From Bradyrhizobium sp. CCBAU 53338 (GTDB lineage: Bacteria; Pseudomonadota; Alphaproteobacteria; Rhizobiales; Xanthobacteraceae): a stretch of DNA of 64,000 nucleotides. Below the pieces are notes generated by a model that saw only the letters and a program-made list of their open reading frames with translations, searched no databases and was not told where the DNA came from. The stretch lies in assembly GCF_015291665.1 (NCBI RefSeq), contig NZ_CP030048.1:3720001-3784000 (forward strand), given 5' to 3'. The number at the start of each line of letters is the position of its first letter. Within the stretch, counting starts at the first letter, position 1. A program made the translations under genes and the position numbers. Positions 1-9,204 of this stretch are shown here, in pieces.

Positions 1-1317
1 GTCACCACGCTCGCCGTGCTGCTGCTGATCGTGGTCGGGGTGCTCGAATACACGCTGCCCGCGGGCAAGCAGGTGACGTTCGGCGGCAGCTTCATCGTCG
101 ACGACTTTGCCCGCTTCATGAAGATCCTGGCGCTGGTCGGCTCGGCCGTGACGCTGATCCTGTCGACCGAGTTCCTGGCCGATCCGTCGCGCCGAATCTT
201 CGAATACGCCATCCTGGTGCTGCTCTCGACGCTCGGCATGATGGTTCTGATCTCGGCCGGCGATCTGATCTCGCTCTATCTCGGCCTCGAACTGATGTCG
301 CTGGCGCTCTACGTCGTGGCAGCCTCCAACCGCGACAATGCCAAGTCGACCGAAGCTGGCCTGAAGTACTTTGTGCTGGGCGCGCTGTCCTCGGGTATGC
401 TGCTGTACGGTTCGTCGCTGGTTTACGGCTTCACCGGCACCGTCAGCTTCACCGGCATCGCCGCGGCGGCGACCGTCTCGAATGTCGGCCTCGTGTTCGG
501 CCTGGTGTTCCTGCTCGCCGGCCTCTGCTTCAAGGTCTCGGCCGTGCCGTTCCACATGTGGACGCCCGACGTCTACGAGGGCGCGCCGACCCCGGTCACC
601 GCCTTCTTCGCCTCCGCGCCGAAGGTCGCGGCGCTTGCCGTGTTCACCCGCGTCACGCTGACCGCGTTCCCCGGCATCGTCTCGCAGTGGCAGCAGATCT
701 TGGTGTTCGTGGCGATCGCCTCGATGGCGCTGGGCTCGTTCGCGGCGATCGGCCAGAGCAACATCAAGCGCCTGATGGCGTATTCCTCGATCGGCCATAT
801 GGGGTTCGCCCTGGTCGGCCTCGCCTCCGGCACCGTCGAGGGCGCGCAGGGCGTGCTGATGTACATCGTGATCTATGTCGCGATGACGCTCGGCTCGTTC
901 TCGATCATCCTCGCCATGAAGCGCAACGGCCAGGCCGTCGAGCAGATCAGCGATTTCGCCGGTCTCTCCCGCACCAATCCGCTGCTCGCCTTCATGTTCG
1001 CGATGCTGCTGTTCTCGCTCGCGGGCATTCCGCCGCTCGCCGGCTTCTTCGCCAAATGGTACGTCTTCGTCGCCGCCATCAAGGCGAATTTGTTCACGCT
1101 CGCCGTGATCGGCGTGCTCTCAAGCGTCGTGGGCGCCTACTACTACCTCACCATCGTGAAGACGATGTATTTCGACGAGCCGGCCGGACAGGTCGATCCT
1201 GTCAGGGTCGAGGTCAAGACGGTGCTGGCGGTCGCTGGCCTGTTCAACATCCTGTTCGCGTTGTTCGCGGGGCCGGTGGTGAGCGTCGCCTCCGCCGCCG
1301 CCAAGTCGCTGTTCTAG
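1..1317 (+). CDS. nuoN: NADH-quinone oxidoreductase subunit N, 5' end missing
   Basis: This is the membrane proton-pumping subunit N of respiratory Complex I, an antiporter-like protein of about 14 helices. The reading frame is open from base 1, so the start lies upstream; about 438 codons are present and roughly 40 N-terminal residues are probably missing compared with the usual 475-480. It is almost wholly hydrophobic. The conserved antiporter segments are visible, for example the stretch with [17 protein letters not shown] acidic residues, the [19 protein letters not shown] loop and the SSIGHMGF motif. As last gene of a nuo operon it is followed after 1 base by birA, an arrangement common in alphaproteobacteria. 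The internal GTG at 16 is not a likely start. Confidence 0.96.
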   Translation, partial: VTTLAVLLLIVVGVLEYTLPAGKQVTFGGSFIVDDFARFMKILALVGSAVTLILSTEFLADPSRRIFEYAILVLLSTLGMMVLISAGDLISLYLGLELMSLALYVVAASNRDNAKSTEAGLKYFVLGALSSGMLLYGSSLVYGFTGTVSFTGIAAAATVSNVGLVFGLVFLLAGLCFKVSAVPFHMWTPDVYEGAPTPVTAFFASAPKVAALAVFTRVTLTAFPGIVSQWQQILVFVAIASMALGSFAAIGQSNIKRLMAYSSIGHMGFALVGLASGTVEGAQGVLMYIVIYVAMTLGSFSIILAMKRNGQAVEQISDFAGLSRTNPLLAFMFAMLLFSLAGIPPLAGFFAKWYVFVAAIKANLFTLAVIGVLSSVVGAYYYLTIVKTMYFDEPAGQVDPVRVEVKTVLAVAGLFNILFALFAGPVVSVASAAAKSLF

Positions 1318-1318
1318 G

Positions 1319-2125
1319 ATGGGGTTCGCGCTCGGTCCTCGCGCGATCGCGGCGGGCTACAAGCTCGTCGCCCTTGAGCGGACCGGCTCGACCAATGCCG
1401 ACGCCATCGAAGCGGCACGCGCCGGAGAGCGCGGCCCGATCTGGTTCGTCACATCGGAGCAGACGGCCGGACGCGGCCGCCGCCAGCGTCCCTGGATCGC
1501 GCCAAAGGGCAATCTCGCCGCCAGCGTCCTCGAAATTCTCGACGTTGCGCCTGCAGTGGCTGCCACCATCGGCTTCGCCGCCGGGCTGGCCGAGGAGGCC
1601 GCCCTCGAGAAGGTGAGCCTCGAAGCCGCGATGCGGCTCGGGCCCGACAGGCCCCGCTACACCCTGAAATGGCCGAATGACGTCCTTGCCAACGGCAAGA
1701 AGCTGGTCGGCATTGGCCTGGAAGCCGAGATCATCGGCGATCGCCTGGCCATCGTGGTCGGCATCGGCACGAACATCGTGGCGGCGCCCGAGGGTACGCC
1801 GACGCCAGCCGTGTCGCTGGCAGCCCTCGGCGTCCAGATCAGCGCGGAGGAGCTGTTCTCGGCGCTCTCGGACGCCTGGGTCGAATTCCGTGGCCTCTGG
1901 GACAATGGCCGAGGCTTTGGCGAGATCCGTAAGCTGTGGCTGGAGCGCGCCGCCCGCCTTGGCGAGCCGGTCGCGATCCAGACGGGGACCATGGTGCTGG
2001 AAGGCGTTTTCGACACGATCGACGACAGCGGCTGCCTGATCGTCCGCACCGCGGAGGGACGGCTCGTGCCGGTCGCGGCGGGCGAGGTGTTCTTCGGCCC
2101 GGCCCGTTCGATGGGAGCTGCGTGA
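1319..2125 (+). CDS. birA: Biotin--[acetyl-CoA-carboxylase] ligase
   Basis: This 268-residue protein activates biotin to biotinyl-AMP and attaches it to the lysine of biotin carboxyl carrier proteins. The biotin-binding loop GRGRRQR (residues 51-57) and the KWPND motif (117-121) are both present, and a small C-terminal SH3-like domain follows. There is no N-terminal helix-turn-helix, so it is the monofunctional ligase and not the E. coli type repressor. The ATG follows the nuoN stop by one base, and its TGA overlaps the ATG of the ribonuclease J gene by one base, so these genes are probably co-transcribed and translationally coupled. Confidence 0.95.
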   Translation: MGFALGPRAIAAGYKLVALERTGSTNADAIEAARAGERGPIWFVTSEQTAGRGRRQRPWIAPKGNLAASVLEILDVAPAVAATIGFAAGLAEEAALEKVSLEAAMRLGPDRPRYTLKWPNDVLANGKKLVGIGLEAEIIGDRLAIVVGIGTNIVAAPEGTPTPAVSLAALGVQISAEELFSALSDAWVEFRGLWDNGRGFGEIRKLWLERAARLGEPVAIQTGTMVLEGVFDTIDDSGCLIVRTAEGRLVPVAAGEVFFGPARSMGAA

Positions 2126-3795
2126 TGGCGAGGCCCGACGAACTGGTATTTGCGCCGCTCGGCGGTGTCGGCGAGATCGGCATGAACCTGTCGGTCTACG
2201 GCCTCGGCAACCGTCACCAGCGGTCCTGGCTCGCGGTCGATCTCGGCGTCTCCTTCGGCGACGAGGAGCATCTGCCCGGCATCGATTTGATCATGCCGGA
2301 CATCTCGTTCCTGGAGAAGGAGCGCAAGAACCTGATGGGCCTCGTGCTGACGCACGCCCACGAGGATCATTTCGGCGCCATCATCGATCTCTGGCCGAAG
2401 CTGAAATGTCCAATCTACGCGACCCAGTTCAGCGCCGCGCTGTTCGAGGCCAAATGCGCCGCCGAGCGCAATGCGCCCGTGATCCCCGTGACCGTGGTCC
2501 CGTCGGGCGGCCGCATCGATGTCGGCCCGTTCAACGTCGAATTCATCCCCGTTGCGCATTCGATTCCGGAGGCGCATGCGCTGGCGATCCACACCGACGC
2601 CGGCGTGGTGCTGCACACCGGTGACTGGAAGATCGACCCGACCCCGACCTTGGGACGTCCGACCGACGAGAAGCGGTTGCGCGAACTTGGCGAGGAGGGC
2701 GTGCTCGCCCTGATCGGCGATTCCACCAACGCGGTGCGCGACGGCCGTTCGCCGTCGGAAGCCGAGGTCGCCCGCACCATCATCGATCTGGTGAAATCGG
2801 CAAAAGGCCGCGTCGCGGTCACGACCTTCGCCTCCAATGTCGCGCGCATCAAGGCTGTCGCTGACGCAGCGAAGGCCGCCGACCGCGAGGTCGTCGTGGT
2901 CGGCCGCGCCATGGAGCGCGTGGTGCAGGTCGCGCGCGAGACCGGTTTTCTCGACGGCGTGCAGAACTTCCGCTCGCCCGAGGTCTACGGCCACCTGCCG
3001 CAGGACAAGGTACTGGCGCTCTGCACCGGCAGCCAGGGCGAGTCCCGCGCGGCGCTGGCCCGCATCGCCAATGACGACCACCCGGAGATCACGCTCAACC
3101 GCGGCGACAGCGTGATCTTCTCCTCGCGCACCATTCCGGGCAACGAGAAGGCGGTCGGCTCGATCATCAACAATCTGGTGCTGCAGGGCGTCGAGGTTCT
3201 CACCGACCGCGACCACCTGGTCCACGTCTCCGGCCATCCCCGCCGCGACGAATTGCGCGACATGATCTCCTGGGTGAAGCCGCAACTGCTGATCCCCGTC
3301 CATGGCGAGGCCTTGCACCTGAACGAGCATGCCAAGCTTGCGCGCGCCGCCGGCGTGCCGCGCGTGCTGGTCATTCGCAACGGCGACCTCGTCAAGCTCG
3401 GCCCCGGCGATCCCGGCGTGGTCGGCGAGGTGCCGTCGGGCCGGCTTTACAAGGACGGCACCATCCTCGAGGATTCAAAGTCCCGCGCCGTGGTCGAGCG
3501 CCGCCGCATGGCGTTCTCGGGCTGCGCCTTCGTCGCCATCGCCATGACCGCGCAGGGCGAGCTCGCCGACGAGCCCGAGGTCGATCTGGTCGGCATTCCC
3601 GAGAAGAACCGCTCCGGCGAGCCCTTCGACGACATCGTCTTCGACGCGGTGATGTCCACGATCGAAGGCCTGCCGAAGGCGCGCCGCCGCGATCCGGACG
3701 CGCTGGCTGAATCGGTGCGCCGCGCGGTCCGGGCGGTCATCAACGAACATTGGGGCAAAAAGCCCCCCTGTCTGGTCCACGTCCTGACGGTATAA
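2125..3795 (+). CDS. rnj: Ribonuclease J
   Basis: This 556-residue metallo-beta-lactamase/beta-CASP ribonuclease acts in rRNA and mRNA maturation and decay in the cytoplasm. The metal-binding motif H77-x-H79-x-D81-H82 lies in LTHAHEDHFGA. Further zinc ligands appear in the VAHSIPEAHA and HTGDWKID segments, and the beta-CASP region ends in HVSGHP and PVHGE motifs. The frame stays open further upstream inside birA, but the ATG at 2125, overlapping the birA stop, gives the normal N-terminus MARPDELVFAPLGG. Length and position between birA and mce are typical for rhizobia and relatives. Confidence 0.95.
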   Translation: MARPDELVFAPLGGVGEIGMNLSVYGLGNRHQRSWLAVDLGVSFGDEEHLPGIDLIMPDISFLEKERKNLMGLVLTHAHEDHFGAIIDLWPKLKCPIYATQFSAALFEAKCAAERNAPVIPVTVVPSGGRIDVGPFNVEFIPVAHSIPEAHALAIHTDAGVVLHTGDWKIDPTPTLGRPTDEKRLRELGEEGVLALIGDSTNAVRDGRSPSEAEVARTIIDLVKSAKGRVAVTTFASNVARIKAVADAAKAADREVVVVGRAMERVVQVARETGFLDGVQNFRSPEVYGHLPQDKVLALCTGSQGESRAALARIANDDHPEITLNRGDSVIFSSRTIPGNEKAVGSIINNLVLQGVEVLTDRDHLVHVSGHPRRDELRDMISWVKPQLLIPVHGEALHLNEHAKLARAAGVPRVLVIRNGDLVKLGPGDPGVVGEVPSGRLYKDGTILEDSKSRAVVERRRMAFSGCAFVAIAMTAQGELADEPEVDLVGIPEKNRSGEPFDDIVFDAVMSTIEGLPKARRRDPDALAESVRRAVRAVINEHWGKKPPCLVHVLTV

Positions 3796-3865
3796 GTATA
3801 TCGGCATGATCCCGCGGGCATGTCGCTCCGCGGTTGTCCGGATCATGCGCTGAGGGAGAAGAAAC

Positions 3866-4270
3866 ATGCTGGGTCGCCTCAACCACGTCGCGATCGCGAC
3901 CAGGGACGCCGTCAAGTCGGCCAGGATCTACGGTGCGGCGTTTGGCGCGCAGATCTCGGAGGCCGTGCCGCTGCCGGAGCACGGCGTCACCACCGTGTTC
4001 GCGACGCTCCCCAACACCAAGATCGAGTTCATCGAGCCGCTCGGCGAGGCCTCGCCGATCGCAAAATTCCTCGAGCGCAATGCCGACGGCGGCATCCATC
4101 ATGTCTGCTACGAGGTCGTCGACATCATCACCTCGCGCGACACGCTGGTGAAGGAGGGCGCGCGGGTGCTCGGCGACGGCGTGCCGAAGATCGGAGCTCA
4201 CGGCAAGCCGGTGCTGTTCCTGCACCCGAAGGACTTTTCCGGCGCGCTGGTCGAAATCGAGCAGGCGTAA
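3866..4270 (+). CDS. mce: Methylmalonyl-CoA epimerase
   Basis: This 134-residue glyoxalase/VOC-fold enzyme interconverts (R)- and (S)-methylmalonyl-CoA in propionyl-CoA metabolism. It shows the expected two beta-alpha-beta-beta-beta modules. The likely metal ligands are His7 in LNHVAIAT, a His in IHHVCYEV and a Glu near the C-terminus in LVEIEQA. A purine-rich GAGGGAGAAGAA stretch just before the ATG serves as ribosome binding site. It lies 70 bases after ribonuclease J and 8 bases before a DUF1467 gene, the same neighbours it has in many alphaproteobacteria. Confidence 0.93.
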   Translation: MLGRLNHVAIATRDAVKSARIYGAAFGAQISEAVPLPEHGVTTVFATLPNTKIEFIEPLGEASPIAKFLERNADGGIHHVCYEVVDIITSRDTLVKEGARVLGDGVPKIGAHGKPVLFLHPKDFSGALVEIEQA

Positions 4271-4278
4271 GCCGGATC

Positions 4279-4554
4279 ATGGCCTATCAAATCTCAACTG
4301 GGCTCGCGATCTACTTCGTCATCTGGTGGATCGCGCTGTTTCTGACACTGCCATTCGGCGTGCGCAGCCAGCACGAGGATGGCCTCGGCGCGCCCGGCAC
4401 CGACCCCGGCGCACCCGTTCTGACGGGGATGCGGCGCAAGCTGGTCTGGACCACGATCATCTCGATAATCATTTTTGCCGCGGGGCTTGCCGCCTATCAC
4501 GCCGGCTATCTGTCGGTGGATCGCCTGTCGAAAATGATGGGGATGCCGTTTTAG
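4279..4554 (+). CDS. DUF1467 family membrane protein
   Basis: This 91-residue protein has two predicted transmembrane helices, around residues 6-26 and 55-75, joined by a polar loop containing the conserved RSQHEDG and PGTDPGAP segments. That pattern is the hallmark of the DUF1467 family, whose function is unknown. The ATG at 4279 is 8 bases after the mce stop, so the two are likely one transcript. The open frame extends upstream through mce in another frame, but the family N-terminus begins with this methionine. Confidence 0.88.
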   Translation: MAYQISTGLAIYFVIWWIALFLTLPFGVRSQHEDGLGAPGTDPGAPVLTGMRRKLVWTTIISIIIFAAGLAAYHAGYLSVDRLSKMMGMPF

Positions 4555-4586
4555 GCTTGCGTATTGCGTCGTTGTCGGGGGAGCAA

Positions 4587-4934
4587 ATGACTTTTCAGAG
4601 GATCGTTGTCGCGCTTCTGGTGCTCGTTGTCGCCGCCCTTGGCGGCATCGGCTATTTCGAGTGGAAGACGGCCGTGCAGGTGCGAACGTTGAAAGCGTTC
4701 GTCGAGGGCTACGTCTTCAACGAAGCCGTGATGGCCTGCGAGCAGGCCAAGAGTTCGACGCCGTTCAAATGGAACGGCGGAAAAAGCACTTCGGTGATCG
4801 GCCTGAACTCGGTCAAGCTTGATAAATACAGCGTCAGCGCCAGCTACACGCTGGTGGCGGACAACGTTTATTGCGATTACGATCCCATCAAGAGAAAGGC
4901 CGAGATCGGCTCGAGCTTCCTGGAGCGGGAGTAA
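4587..4934 (+). CDS. Hypothetical small exported or anchored protein
   Basis: This 115-residue protein starts with a strong hydrophobic segment (about residues 5-23) that could be a signal anchor or an uncleaved signal peptide. A soluble part follows with two cysteines, in VMACEQAKS and VYCDYDP, that could form a disulphide in the periplasm. I do not recognise the family. It has a plausible GGGGAGC ribosome binding site at 4577-4584 and codon use like its neighbours. It lies between the DUF1467 gene and mtnK on the same strand. Confidence 0.75.
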   Translation: MTFQRIVVALLVLVVAALGGIGYFEWKTAVQVRTLKAFVEGYVFNEAVMACEQAKSSTPFKWNGGKSTSVIGLNSVKLDKYSVSASYTLVADNVYCDYDPIKRKAEIGSSFLERE

Positions 4935-4967
4935 CGATCCGGCCCAAACATACGGGATGGGATCGCC

Positions 4968-6257
4968 ATGACCGGGAGCCGGACGGGGGATTATCGGATT
5001 CTTCAGGAAGCGGCCTTGCGGGACTATCTCGCAGGCCTGCCTGATATCAAGGCGTTGCTCGGCGGTGAGCCGGCCGGCTGGGCCATCACCGAGGTCGGCG
5101 ACGGCAATCTCAATCTCGTCTTCATCGTGAAGGGGGCGAGCGGCGGCATCGCCGTGAAGCAGGCGCTGCCCTATGTCCGCCTGGTTGGCGAGAGCTGGCC
5201 GCTGCCGCTGTCGCGGGCGCATTACGAATATCTCGCACTGTCCCGACAGGCCAAGCTCGCGCCGGGCCTGGTGCCGGCACTGCTGCATCACAACGAGACG
5301 CTGGCGCTCACCGTGATGGAGCTGCTCGAGCCCCACATTATCATGCGCAAGGGGCTGGTCGCTGGCACGCGCTATCGGGCCTTCGTTGGCGACATCACGA
5401 CCTTCATCGCGCGGACGCTGTTCTTCACCTCCGACCTCGCGCGCACGGCCGCCGAGAAGAAGGAGGCCATCGCGGCCTTCGCCGGCAACCACGCGCTGTG
5501 CAAGATCACCGAGGACCTGATCTTCACCGATCCCTACCGCATCGCCGAGCAGAACCGCTGGACCGCGCCGTATCTCGATGGCCTTGCCGCATCCTTGCGC
5601 GAGGACATGGAGCTGCATGTCGCGATCAGCAGGCTGAAGCTGAAGTTCATGGCGAGCCCCGAGGCACTGCTGCACGGCGATCTCCACACCGGCTCGATCA
5701 TGGTGACGGCGTCGGAGACGCGGGTGATCGACCCTGAATTCGCCTTCTACGGCCCGATGGGCTTCGACGTCGGCGCGGTGCTGGCCAATCTGCTGATGGC
5801 CTACTTCGCCTCGGCCGGCCACGAGCGGGCGCCGGGCGAGCGGCGCGAATTCGAAACCTGGGTGCTGGAGACGGTCGAGCAGGTCTGGAACGAATTCGCG
5901 CGAAAATTCCTCGACCTCTGGCGCACGGAGGCGAGCGGCGATGCCTATCCGGTTTCGCTCTTTGCCGGCGAGAAGGGCGCGATGCGCCTCGAGGCCGAGC
6001 GGCAAGCGTACGTGCAGCGCCTGTTCACCGACACGGTCGGCTTCGCCGCCGCCAAAACCATTCGCCGCATTTTCGGCCTCGCCCACAATATCGATTTCGA
6101 GCTGATCGAGGACCCGAAGACGCGGGCGATCAGCGAAGCGCGCGCCGTCAGGCTCGCGCGCGGGATGATGGTCGAGGCGGTGGCGTTTCGGACCATCGCC
6201 GACGTTACCGGGGCTGCGCGGAAGCTGCGCGACTGGCAGCCGGAGCTATCTGGCTGA
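4968..6257 (+). CDS. mtnK: S-methyl-5-thioribose kinase
   Basis: This 429-residue kinase phosphorylates methylthioribose to methylthioribose 1-phosphate in methionine salvage. It has the aminoglycoside phosphotransferase/choline kinase fold. The N-terminal DGNLNLVFIV loop binds nucleotide, the catalytic HGDLHTGS motif is at residues 236-243, and the metal-binding DPEF sequence follows in VIDPEFAFYGPMGFD. MtnK proteins are characteristically rich in tryptophan and aromatic residues around LVGESWPLPLSRAHYEY, as here. No mtnA isomerase gene follows in this window. Confidence 0.93.
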   Translation: MTGSRTGDYRILQEAALRDYLAGLPDIKALLGGEPAGWAITEVGDGNLNLVFIVKGASGGIAVKQALPYVRLVGESWPLPLSRAHYEYLALSRQAKLAPGLVPALLHHNETLALTVMELLEPHIIMRKGLVAGTRYRAFVGDITTFIARTLFFTSDLARTAAEKKEAIAAFAGNHALCKITEDLIFTDPYRIAEQNRWTAPYLDGLAASLREDMELHVAISRLKLKFMASPEALLHGDLHTGSIMVTASETRVIDPEFAFYGPMGFDVGAVLANLLMAYFASAGHERAPGERREFETWVLETVEQVWNEFARKFLDLWRTEASGDAYPVSLFAGEKGAMRLEAERQAYVQRLFTDTVGFAAAKTIRRIFGLAHNIDFELIEDPKTRAISEARAVRLARGMMVEAVAFRTIADVTGAARKLRDWQPELSG

Positions 6258-6646
6258 CGATCTCGTACGAGGTGTACCCGCTCGCAATGACGGGAACAGA
6301 CGGGGATTTACGACCTGAACCAATTCACGCCGCACTGACGCTTCGACGCTGCAAGCAGCTCGCAGATCCGGTGCGGACGGCACGCCGGCCCGCCGAGACA
6401 GGTCGGGGGCGAAGGCCGCCGCCCGCGCAGGCGGTATCGTCGAATTGCGCCCGGGATATTTTGACGTACAGCGCATATTCATTTGATCCGGGCAATTCTG
6501 CACGCGCGGTTCGGAGCAAATCGGCGGTTCCCGCAGATAGTCAATAATTACCAGGGACTTGGTCGCAAGGAACCAGATCGTCCCCTTCCACGTTGATAAG
6601 GCAACCCAATCAGAAGCGACAATCCAGACAACACAGGGGGCCAGTG
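6258..6646. other. Intergenic region before the luxR-kai cluster
   Basis: These 389 bases hold no convincing gene; the short open frames have no recognisable protein features. A palindrome CTCGTACGAG lies at 6262-6271. GCTCGCAATGACGG at 6280-6293 resembles the end of a short dispersed intergenic repeat common in Bradyrhizobium. The 3' part, AT-richer around 6460-6550, probably contains the luxR promoter, but no clear -35/-10 pair stands out. Confidence 0.5.
6280..6293. repeat. Possible fragment of a dispersed intergenic repeat
   Basis: The 14 bases GCTCGCAATGACGG match, from memory, the terminal part of short intergenic repeats frequently seen in Bradyrhizobium genomes. Only this fragment is recognised here and no second copy was found in the window, so the call is weak. 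Confidence 0.25.
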
Positions 6647-7282
6647 ATGGACCAGGTGGTAAGCGATGATTCGTGCGAAAGCGGTCAGTTGGAGCAGACC
6701 ATTTCTGCCGCGCGCGGCGGAATCATCTTCGTCGATGTCGACGGCCAGGTGGTGGGAATGGACAGCACCGCCAGGCGAAGCCTCGACGGTGAAGTGAAGC
6801 AGCTCGACTTGCCGCTTCGCAACGAAGACGCGCGTGCGGTCGACTGTTTCGTGTCTGCCGAAACCGTGACCATCAAAGGCATGCCAACCCCGGTTTGCGT
6901 GGTCCAGGAGCGCGAACCCGCGGAACGCGAGGCCGCCATTGCCGCGGTGCTGGCGGATACGACGTCTTTTGCCCGCAGCATCATCGATCGGATCAAGACG
7001 CTGACTTTCGCATCGTCTCATGCGACGGCACAGGATCTCGATGTTCTCACCTCGCGCGAGAAGGAGATTCTCGGACTGATCTGCAAGGGCAAGAGCGATC
7101 TCGAGATGAGCGATCGGCTCAATCTGTCGCAGAACACCGTGCGCAATCACATTTCCTCGCTGTACCGCAAGATCGGGGTGCATCGGCGCAGTGCCGCAAT
7201 TCTGTGGGCCAGGGAGCGTGGCATCACTGCCGAGAGCTTGCGCGGCGCGAGGCAGCCTTTCGCCGACAAGCGAGCGCCGTAG
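6647..7282 (+). CDS. LuxR-family transcriptional regulator
   Basis: This 211-residue protein has an N-terminal sensor-like region (about residues 10-95) resembling a short PAS domain, with the IIFVDVDGQVVGMDSTARR pattern. A linker follows, then a C-terminal LuxR/NarL-type helix-turn-helix from residue 134, with the signature LTSREKEIL and SQNTVRNHISSLYRKIGV. There is no receiver domain, so it is not a classical response regulator. The ATG at 6647 follows the ribosome binding site CAGGGGGCC; an upstream in-frame ATG at 6593 has poor support. It sits just ahead of kaiB, on the same strand, with a perfect inverted repeat 12 bases after its stop, so it may regulate the kai genes. Confidence 0.88.
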   Translation: MDQVVSDDSCESGQLEQTISAARGGIIFVDVDGQVVGMDSTARRSLDGEVKQLDLPLRNEDARAVDCFVSAETVTIKGMPTPVCVVQEREPAEREAAIAAVLADTTSFARSIIDRIKTLTFASSHATAQDLDVLTSREKEILGLICKGKSDLEMSDRLNLSQNTVRNHISSLYRKIGVHRRSAAILWARERGITAESLRGARQPFADKRAP

Positions 7283-7293
7283 CGATGAGGCAT

Positions 7294-7311
7294 CTACTAG
7301 TTACCTAGTAG
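7294..7311. promoter_or_regulatory. Perfect inverted repeat, candidate LuxR-type operator
   Basis: CTACTAGTTACCTAGTAG has two perfectly complementary 7-base arms and a 4-base centre. This size and symmetry are typical of binding sites for dimeric LuxR/NarL-type regulators. It lies between the luxR stop and kaiB, about 145 bases before the kaiB start. It lacks a T-tract, which argues against a terminator. A second short hairpin (CTCGC...GCGAG) follows at about 7316-7333. Confidence 0.5.
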
Positions 7312-7456
7312 TTCTCGCTCTCTTGCGCGAGCGGATTGCTTGCTGTTCCCTGCGATGGCTCGTTGGATTCGCTGGGAGCATCCGTAGTTCGAATGCTGCA
7401 GCGCCGCGGGGCGCATCGCCATAGGGCGGGCGGTCAAAAGATGAGGCAATGTCTCC

Positions 7457-7741
7457 GTGGCCGCTCGCTTGCTCCGACTCTATGTCGCCGGGAATTCGGC
7501 CAGCTCGCGCCGGGCCCAACACAATCTGGAACTCTTGCGCGTTTCACTCGGCTCCCATGGATGGGAAGTCGAGACCGTCGACGTGCTGGAGCGGCCGGAG
7601 CTCGCCGAAAGCGCTCGCATCATCGCCACGCCTACTCTGTCTTACGAAGATGCGGTTCGTACCCGCCGCATCGTCGGTGATCTCAGCGACACGGCGCGGG
7701 TTCTTGAATTTCTCGGGATCGACGAAAAGGACGAGGCATGA
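7457..7741 (+). CDS. kaiB: KaiB-family circadian clock or timing protein
   Basis: This 94-residue protein has the thioredoxin-like KaiB fold. The N-terminal LRLYVAGNSASSRRAQHNLELL and the C-terminal ATPTLSYEDAVRTRRIVGDLSD segments closely follow the family pattern. In cyanobacteria KaiB binds the first ATPase domain of KaiC after switching fold. The start is GTG, forced by an in-frame TGA at 7442-7444; a GAGG at 7443-7446 is a suitable ribosome binding site. The stop overlaps the kaiC ATG by 4 bases, so the two are translationally coupled. At 94 residues it is near normal length. Confidence 0.9.
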   Translation: MAARLLRLYVAGNSASSRRAQHNLELLRVSLGSHGWEVETVDVLERPELAESARIIATPTLSYEDAVRTRRIVGDLSDTARVLEFLGIDEKDEA

Positions 7742-9204
7742 CTGCTGAGGAAATAGAAGTCACCGGCGTCCTGGAGCGGGTCAAGACCGGAGTCGAAGCC
7801 TTCGATGACCTCGTCATGGGCGGCTTGCCGCGGGCGCGTTCGACGGTGGTCGGCGGGACGCCCGGCAGCGGAAAAACGGTGTTTGCCACCCAGTTTCTGG
7901 CTCACGGCATTACGCACTTCGACGAGAATGGCGTGTTGGTCACCTTCGAAGAGCCGCCGGCCGACATCGAGGCAAACATGAGCGGATTCGGCTGGGATCT
8001 GGCAGAATGGAGAAAGGGCGGCCGCCTCGCATTCGTCGATGCAAGCCCGCCGCCGAACGACGAGCTCGTCATCGGAGACTTCGATCTCGCAGGCCTGCTG
8101 TCGCGAATTCAGCACGCGGCCAAGAGCGTCAATGCCCAGCGCGTCGTGCTGGATTCGCTGACGCAATTGTTCGATCACTTCATCGGCGATCCCAAGATCC
8201 TGCGTCGTGAACTGTTTCACATCAGCACTGCGCTCAAGAAGTCGGGGCTTACGGTGTTGATGACGGCGGAGCGGAACAGCGAGTACGGCGAGATCACGCG
8301 GCATCGGCTCGAGGAATTCGTCGCGGACAACGTCGTGATTCTGCGAAACGTCCTCTATCGCGAAAAGCGCCGTCGTACGATCGAGGTTCTGAAGATGCGC
8401 GGCAGCCACCACGTCGAGGGCGAAGCGCCGTTTACGCTGCTCGGCGGCCGCGGCATGGTGGCCATTCCGCTGTCGTCGCTGCGTCTGGAGCAACATTCGA
8501 GCACCGTCCGGGTCACGAGCGGCAATGCCGATATCGACGAGATGTGCGGGGGAGGCTTCTTCCGCGACAGTGTCACGCTAGTCAGTGGCGCCACGGGTAC
8601 GGGCAAGACGCTCCTCGTGACCAATTTCGTGTCCGGGGGCGTCGAGGCTGGCGAGAAGGTGCTGATGTTCGGCTACGAGGAAAGTCGTGGACAGCTGTTC
8701 CGCAACGCCAGCGGCTGGGGCGCCGATTTCGCCCGCATGGAAGCCGAAGGCAGACTGAAGGTTGTCAGCCTTTATCCTGAAGCGCAGGGCCTGCCCGATC
8801 ATTTGCTGACCATCCAGGGCATGGTCGACGAATTCAAGCCGAACCGGATTGCGGTGGACAGCCTCTCTGCGCTGGAGCGCATCGCCCCGGAGACCGGCTT
8901 CCGCGAGTTCCTGATCAGCCTGACCTCCTTCATCAAGAAGAGGGAGATCGCGGGCCTCTGCACGGCGACGAGCAAGTCGCTGCTCGGAGGCGAGAGTGCG
9001 AGCGAGCAGCACATCTCCACGATGACCGACTCCATCATCCTGCTGCGCTACATTCAGGAGCAGGAGATCATGCACCGCGGATTGATGGTGCTGAAGATGC
9101 GCGGCAGCGAGCATGCCAAGGAGATCCGGCGATTTTCCATCGATGGTTCGGGCATGCATCTGGGCGATCCGTTCAAGGAAGCGCCGAACGTCTTCAGAGA
9201 ATGA
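7738..9204 (+). CDS. kaiC: KaiC-family double-domain ATPase
   Basis: This 488-residue protein has two RecA/KaiC domains. The Walker A motifs are GTPGSGKT (residues 40-47) and GATGTGKT (284-291), each followed by a catalytic glutamate pair (FEEPP and YEESRG). In the second domain the autophosphorylation loop reads HISTMTD, with Ser427 and Thr428 in the places of cyanobacterial Ser431 and Thr432; a serine replaces Thr426. The autokinase/phosphatase cycle may therefore be preserved. The C-terminus ends soon after the second domain, so the long tail that binds KaiA in cyanobacteria is reduced, and no kaiA gene is present. Start and stop both overlap neighbours (ATGA junctions). Confidence 0.93.
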   Translation: MTAEEIEVTGVLERVKTGVEAFDDLVMGGLPRARSTVVGGTPGSGKTVFATQFLAHGITHFDENGVLVTFEEPPADIEANMSGFGWDLAEWRKGGRLAFVDASPPPNDELVIGDFDLAGLLSRIQHAAKSVNAQRVVLDSLTQLFDHFIGDPKILRRELFHISTALKKSGLTVLMTAERNSEYGEITRHRLEEFVADNVVILRNVLYREKRRRTIEVLKMRGSHHVEGEAPFTLLGGRGMVAIPLSSLRLEQHSSTVRVTSGNADIDEMCGGGFFRDSVTLVSGATGTGKTLLVTNFVSGGVEAGEKVLMFGYEESRGQLFRNASGWGADFARMEAEGRLKVVSLYPEAQGLPDHLLTIQGMVDEFKPNRIAVDSLSALERIAPETGFREFLISLTSFIKKREIAGLCTATSKSLLGGESASEQHISTMTDSIILLRYIQEQEIMHRGLMVLKMRGSEHAKEIRRFSIDGSGMHLGDPFKEAPNVFRE

